Source of the DNA: Massilia sp. UBA2604
GTDB lineage: Bacteria > Pseudomonadota > Gammaproteobacteria > Burkholderiales > Burkholderiaceae_D
Length of the DNA: 48,419 nt
Assembly (NCBI GenBank): GCA_002339265.1
Contig: DDKG01000313.1
Coordinates: forward strand, 1-48,419
Direction: 5' to 3'
Every line of letters begins with the position of its first letter. The stretch's first letter is position 1. The notes under the pieces were generated by a model. It saw only the letters and a list, made by a program, of their open reading frames with translations, searched no databases and was not told where the DNA came from. Below, in pieces: positions 44,926 through 48,419 of the stretch. The position numbers were made by a program, and so were the translations under genes.

Positions 44926-46089
44926 TTACAACTTGCCGAACGCACGTTTCAGGTCGGCGATCAGGTCGGCCGGGTCTTCCAGGCCGACGTTGAAGCGCAC
45001 CAGCACGCCCGGATCGTTCCACTTGTCGCGCAGGCTCTTGATCCGGTACGGCATCACCAGGCTGTTCGGGCCGCCCCAGCTGTAGCCGATGCCGAACAGG
45101 CGCAAGGCATCGACCATGCGGTCGACCTGGGCTTCGTCATAGCGCGGATCGAACACGACCGAGAACAGGCCGCCGGCGCCCGTGAAATCGCGTTTCCAAT
45201 TGGCGTGGCCGGGGCAGTCCTCGAAGGCCGGATGCAGCACCTTCGCCACCTCGGGCCGCGCCTTGAACCAGGCTGCCAGCGTCCGCGCGCTCGCGTCGTG
45301 GCGCTCGAAGCGCAGTTTCATCGTCGGCAGGCCGCGCTGCACCAGGTAGGCGTCGTCCGGGCTCACGCCCATGCCGAGCCGCATATGCGCCTGCGCGATG
45401 CGGTCGTCCAGCGCTTTATCGCGGGTAATCACGGCGCCCATCAACAGGTCCGCACCGCCCGACTGGTACTTGGTCAGCGCGTGCATGACGATGTCGACGC
45501 CATGGTCGAAACCACGCAGCGCCAACCCTGCGGCCCAGGTATTGTCCAGCGCGACTATCACGCCGCGCGCGTGGGCCGCCTTGCACAAGGCCGGCAGGTC
45601 CGGCACTTCCATCGACACCGATCCCGGCGCCTCGGTCCACAGCAGCTTCGTGTTCGGCTGGATCAGGTCGGCGATGCCGGCCCCGATCATCGGATCGTAG
45701 TAGCGCGCCGAGACGCCAAAGTCCTGGGTCAGCCAGCGTCCCAGTTCGCGGTTCGGGTTGTAGACGTTATCCGGCAGCAGGACGTCGTCGCCGCTCTTGA
45801 GCAGGGCGAAATCGACCATCGCAATCGCCGCCAGGCCCGAGGGCGTCAGCAGGCAGTGCGCGCCGCCTTCGATCTCGGCCAGCTTGGCTTCCAGGGTGAA
45901 CGTGGTCGGCGTGCCGTGCAGGCCATAGGTATAGGCCTGCTTGTCGCGCCACTCGGTCGAGCGCATCGCGGCGGTGTTCGGAAACAGCACCGTCGATGCG
46001 CGGTGAATGCCGGGCGGGAAGGCATCGAAGCCGCTCGGCGCGACGTAGTCGCTATGGATCAGGGTGGTCTGGATCGACTTCTTGGTCAT
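44926..46089 (-). CDS. metC: cystathionine beta-lyase
   Basis: The 387-residue PLP enzyme of the Cys/Met metabolism family has YGLHGTPTTFTLEAKLAEIE, the PLP-binding DNTWAAG and Lys207 in VMHALTKYQSGGADL, plus GLPTMKLRFERH and SLVMPYRIKSLRD. The sequence pattern (STEWRDKQAYTYG, MGAVITRD) fits proteobacterial MetC, which cleaves cystathionine to homocysteine, pyruvate and ammonia in methionine synthesis. Cystathionine gamma-lyase or synthase relatives cannot be excluded fully. Confidence 0.88.
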   Translation of the reverse strand: MTKKSIQTTLIHSDYVAPSGFDAFPPGIHRASTVLFPNTAAMRSTEWRDKQAYTYGLHGTPTTFTLEAKLAEIEGGAHCLLTPSGLAAIAMVDFALLKSGDDVLLPDNVYNPNRELGRWLTQDFGVSARYYDPMIGAGIADLIQPNTKLLWTEAPGSVSMEVPDLPALCKAAHARGVIVALDNTWAAGLALRGFDHGVDIVMHALTKYQSGGADLLMGAVITRDKALDDRIAQAHMRLGMGVSPDDAYLVQRGLPTMKLRFERHDASARTLAAWFKARPEVAKVLHPAFEDCPGHANWKRDFTGAGGLFSVVFDPRYDEAQVDRMVDALRLFGIGYSWGGPNSLVMPYRIKSLRDKWNDPGVLVRFNVGLEDPADLIADLKRAFGKL

Positions 46090-46122
46090 AGGACGGTCGC
46101 GCTGGGCTTCAGATGAAATGGG

Positions 46123-47571
46123 TCAGACGGGGTTGGCCCACAGGTCGTGGGCATCGGCCTTGGTAATGACCACGTCGGCGAACTGGCCGACCGCCAGCTT
46201 CTGCTTGCCCGGCACCAGCGGACGCTTGATGTGGACCACGCCGTCGATCTCCGGCGCATCCGCGTTTGATCTGCCGATCGCTTCGCGTGGGCCGACCTCG
46301 TCGATGATCACGCGCACGGTCTTGCCGACCTTGGCCTGCAGGCGCTTGGCCGAGATTTCCTCTTGCAGCAGCATGACGCGCGCGCGGCGTTCCTCGCGCA
46401 CTTCTTCCGGCACCGGATTGGCCAGCTCGTTGGCGGTTGCGCCTTCGACCGGCGAATAGGCGAAGCAGCCCAGGCGGTCGATCTGCGCTTCCTTCAGGAA
46501 GTCGAGCAGGTATTCGAATTCGGCCTCGGTCTCGCCCGGGAAGCCGGCGATGAAGGTCGAGCGAATGGTCAGGTCCGGGTTCATCTTGCGCCAGTTGAGG
46601 ATGCGCTCGAGGTTCTTCTCGCCGCTGGCCGGGCGCTTCATGCGCTTCAGGACGTCCGGATGCGCGTGCTGCATCGGGATGTCGAGGTAAGGCAGCACGT
46701 GGCCGTCGCCCATGAACGGGATCGCGTGGTCGACGTGCGGGTAAGGATAGACGTAGTGCAGGCGCACCCACGCATCGTACTGGCGCGCCAGCTGGCCCAG
46801 CGCTTCGACCAGTTGCGTCATGTGGGTCTTGATCGGGCGACCGTTCCAGAAGCCGGTGCGGAACTTGACGTCGACACCGTAGGCCGACGTGTCCTGCGAA
46901 ATCACCAGCAGTTCCTTGACGCCGGCCTTGAACAGGTTCTCGGCTTCGAGCAGCACTTCGTCGATGCGGCGCGACACCAGGTCGCCGCGCATCGACGGAA
47001 TGATGCAGAAACTGCAGCGGTGATTGCAGCCTTCCGAAATCTTCAGGTAGGCGTAGTGCTTGGGCGTCAGCTTGACGCCGTGGTCCGGCACCAGGTCGAT
47101 GAACGGGTCGTGCGGTTTCGGCAGGTGCAGGTGCACCGATTCCATCACCTCGGTGACGGCGTGCGGGCCGGTCACGGCCAGCACCTTCGGGTGCACCTTG
47201 GTGATGATGTCGTCGCCCGCCGCATCCTTCTTGGCGCCCAGGCAGCCGGTGACGATCACTTTGCCGTTCTCGGCCAGCGCTTCGCCGATCGCGTCGAGCG
47301 ACTCCTGCACTGCGGCGTCGATGAAGCCGCAAGTGTTGACGATCACCAGGTCGGCGCCGTCATAGGACTTGGCGGTCTGGTAGCCTTCGGCGCGCAGCTG
47401 GGTCAGGATCTGTTCCGAGTCGACCAGCGCCTTCGGGCAACCGAGCGAGACGAAGCCGACCTTCGGCGCGGTCACCCCGGCGGCTGGCGTCGGGATGACG
47501 ATGGCTGGGGCCTTGGCGGCGGCGGCGATGCTGCCAGAGTTGAGGGAAGGATTACGACGGAGTTCAGGCAT
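46123..47571 (-). CDS. rimO: ribosomal protein S12 methylthiotransferase
   Basis: The 482-residue enzyme has the UPF0004 domain (Cys45 in [12 protein letters not shown], Cys81 and Cys110), the radical-SAM cluster Cys182, Cys186, Cys189 ([13 protein letters not shown]) and a C-terminal TRAM domain ending PHDL-like AHDLWANPV. RimO adds a methylthio group to Asp89 of ribosomal protein S12. The start is placed at ATG 47571; the in-frame ATG at 47676 would translate an intergenic repeat (MGSRLRGND) and is rejected. Confidence 0.94.
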   Translation of the reverse strand: MPELRRNPSLNSGSIAAAAKAPAIVIPTPAAGVTAPKVGFVSLGCPKALVDSEQILTQLRAEGYQTAKSYDGADLVIVNTCGFIDAAVQESLDAIGEALAENGKVIVTGCLGAKKDAAGDDIITKVHPKVLAVTGPHAVTEVMESVHLHLPKPHDPFIDLVPDHGVKLTPKHYAYLKISEGCNHRCSFCIIPSMRGDLVSRRIDEVLLEAENLFKAGVKELLVISQDTSAYGVDVKFRTGFWNGRPIKTHMTQLVEALGQLARQYDAWVRLHYVYPYPHVDHAIPFMGDGHVLPYLDIPMQHAHPDVLKRMKRPASGEKNLERILNWRKMNPDLTIRSTFIAGFPGETEAEFEYLLDFLKEAQIDRLGCFAYSPVEGATANELANPVPEEVREERRARVMLLQEEISAKRLQAKVGKTVRVIIDEVGPREAIGRSNADAPEIDGVVHIKRPLVPGKQKLAVGQFADVVITKADAHDLWANPV

Positions 47572-47651
47572 GGGCGGACGACAAATGATTTGGGCAATCC
47601 GCGATTGTACCTGAACCGGGTGTGGTGGTGGGACCACTGACAGTCCCACGT

Positions 47652-47749
47652 CGTTCCCGCGGAGGCGGGAACCCAAGTCTGTTGCGTAGTAGCTTCGTCG
47701 AGCGTAGTCGCTACGCTGAGAAACTTGGGTTCCCGCCTGCGCGGGAACG
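47652..47749. repeat. 27-bp inverted repeat in rimO-phaR spacer
   Basis: The arms 47652-47678 and 47723-47749 are inverted copies matching at 26 of 27 positions. Each arm itself contains GTTCCC-N8-GGGAAC. This resembles dispersed bacterial repeats of the kind known as dRS3-like or REP elements. It lies between the rimO start and the phaR stop. No gene is present in 47572-47799. Confidence 0.75.
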
Positions 47750-47799
47750 ACCTGCTGAAGCTGCTGACGGCGGCCGCGCAGGCGGTGTGCGCAACGAGA

Positions 47800-48366
47800 T
47801 TATTTCTTGTCGGTCGGATTGGTCGGCATGCCCGGGAACGGGAAAGCGCCGAACATGGCCTTGCTCTGGTTCTGCATCTGCTCCTGCATCTGCAGGAACA
47901 GGTTCTTGCTCTGGTCGATGTAGTTGTTCATCATGCCCTGCATCATCGGGCCCTGGACGTTCATGAACTGGGTCCACATCTCGGGGCTGAACGGCTTGCC
48001 TTCGAGGGCGCCGGCGGCGTTGCTGGTGAACTTGTTCTGGATGTCGGTGAAGGCCTGGACGTTCTTTTCCAGGTAGGAACCCATCATGCCCTGCATCGCG
48101 TGGCCGTAGTAGCGGATGATCTGGGCCAGGACCGAGCTCGAGAACATTGGGACGCCGTTCGCTTCTTCTTCCAGGATGATCTGCAGCAGGATGCTGCGGG
48201 TCAGGTCTTCGTTGCTCTTGGCATCGACCACGGTGAATTCATCGGCGTCGAGCACGAGCTGTTTGACGTCGGAAAGCGTAATGTATGAACTGGTCTGCGT
48301 GTCGTACAGGCGACGGTTCGGGTATTTCTTGATCAGGCGTTCCGTACTTTTCTTCACACTGCTCAT
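47800..48366 (-). CDS. phaR: polyhydroxyalkanoate synthesis regulator PhaR
   Basis: The 188-residue protein has the PHB/PHA accumulation-regulator DNA-binding domain (ERLIKKYPNRRLYDTQTSSY, ITLSDVKQLVLDADEFTVVD) at residues about 8-65, then a conserved region (LLQIILEEEANGVPMFSSSV, YYGHAMQGMMGSYLEKNVQA) and a Met/Gln-rich tail that binds granules. PhaR represses phasin genes until PHA granules titrate it away. ATG 48366 is favoured by a GGA six bases upstream; ATG 48378 is in frame. The gene suggests a PHA-storing host. Confidence 0.93.
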   Translation of the reverse strand: MSSVKKSTERLIKKYPNRRLYDTQTSSYITLSDVKQLVLDADEFTVVDAKSNEDLTRSILLQIILEEEANGVPMFSSSVLAQIIRYYGHAMQGMMGSYLEKNVQAFTDIQNKFTSNAAGALEGKPFSPEMWTQFMNVQGPMMQGMMNNYIDQSKNLFLQMQEQMQNQSKAMFGAFPFPGMPTNPTDKK

Positions 48367-48419
48367 CTCTCGTTCCATAGGTTGCGCCGCGGCTTCGTGA
48401 GCCTCGTACTTAGAATTGT

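Noticed and set aside
44899..46116. 405-codon rightward frame opposite metC
   Set aside because: The leftward metC is strongly supported by its catalytic Lys207 region; the opposite frame has no family resemblance.
46363..47640. 425-codon rightward frame opposite rimO
   Set aside because: It is antisense to the radical-SAM enzyme and Val/His/Arg-rich, a typical shadow.
47572..47676. N-terminal extension of RimO beginning MGSRLRGND
   Set aside because: The extension is translated from the dispersed inverted repeat and the intergenic spacer; conserved RimO sequence begins after ATG 47571.
1..48419. tRNA, rRNA, CRISPR arrays and insertion sequences
   Set aside because: No cloverleaf with a T-loop signature, no regularly spaced repeat-spacer arrays and no transposase-like reading frames were seen on either strand.

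Overview
The window is a GC-rich stretch of a bacterial chromosome, most likely a betaproteobacterium of the Burkholderiales and plausibly Oxalobacteraceae/Massilia-like. That placement is inferred from GC content, the flanking genes (phaR, rimO, trxC, metC) and the style of the prophage; no search was possible. A complete-looking temperate prophage of about 38.5 kb occupies roughly positions 284-38765. It lies between the tail of a host SGNH hydrolase gene (1-250) and a host lipoprotein gene (38825). I found no rRNA, tRNA, CRISPR array or insertion sequence.

PROPHAGE, LEFT ARM (365-9144, leftward). A lambda-style early operon runs from a repressed promoter near 9192-9220. It carries small unknown proteins, an ERF-type annealase (6958-7722), an HNH endonuclease (6431-6901), a YqaJ/lambda-type exonuclease (5766-6434), a DUF3850 protein, another HNH nuclease, then xis (1467-1652) and int (365-1465) next to the attachment site. 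Most neighbours overlap by 4 bp (ATGA/GTGA), which suggests translational coupling.

IMMUNITY REGION (9145-11764). A LexA/CI-type repressor (10636-11352) and a Cro/YdaS-like gene (11438-11674) diverge across three operators whose centres are exactly 24 bp apart. Two more copies of the same 13-bp operator cover the left promoter. Both repressor genes appear to have leaderless or nearly leaderless mRNAs. Downstream of the repressor, in the position of lambda rexAB, are a secreted protein, a three-helix membrane protein and a small soluble protein. These are candidates for superinfection exclusion or lysogenic conversion.

RIGHT EARLY REGION (11765-19143, rightward). It holds an RMF/CrpP-like protein, HNH nucleases, a replication initiator with internal 10-bp and 7-bp repeats (candidate origin), a possible helicase loader, a DUF559-type nuclease, a cytosine-methyltransferase-like protein with altered active-site motifs, NinG, winged-helix proteins and a possible Q-like late regulator. 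A gene-free stretch (19485-19901) carries a candidate late promoter, a structured leader and strong terminators just before the terminase genes.

LATE REGION (19902-38614). The order is Sf6-like small and large terminase, P22-type portal, scaffold, P22-type coat, head-tail adaptor, tail-fibre-like and glycine-rich adhesin genes, a gp10-like hub, a cupin and an aspartyl-hydroxylase-like dioxygenase, three large ejection-type proteins, holin, glucosaminidase endolysin, a 39-residue lipoprotein, a DUF1353 protein and two small unknown proteins. There is no tape-measure or tail-tube gene, so a short-tailed (podovirus) particle is expected.

HOST RIGHT FLANK (38825-48419). It carries a lipoprotein, inverted-repeat elements, a MocR-type PLP regulator with a divergent small membrane protein, a cupin, a cysteine-containing unknown, a Mut7-C RNase-domain protein, a DUF72 protein, thioredoxin 2 (trxC), a small membrane protein, cystathionine beta-lyase (metC), RimO and the polyhydroxyalkanoate regulator PhaR.
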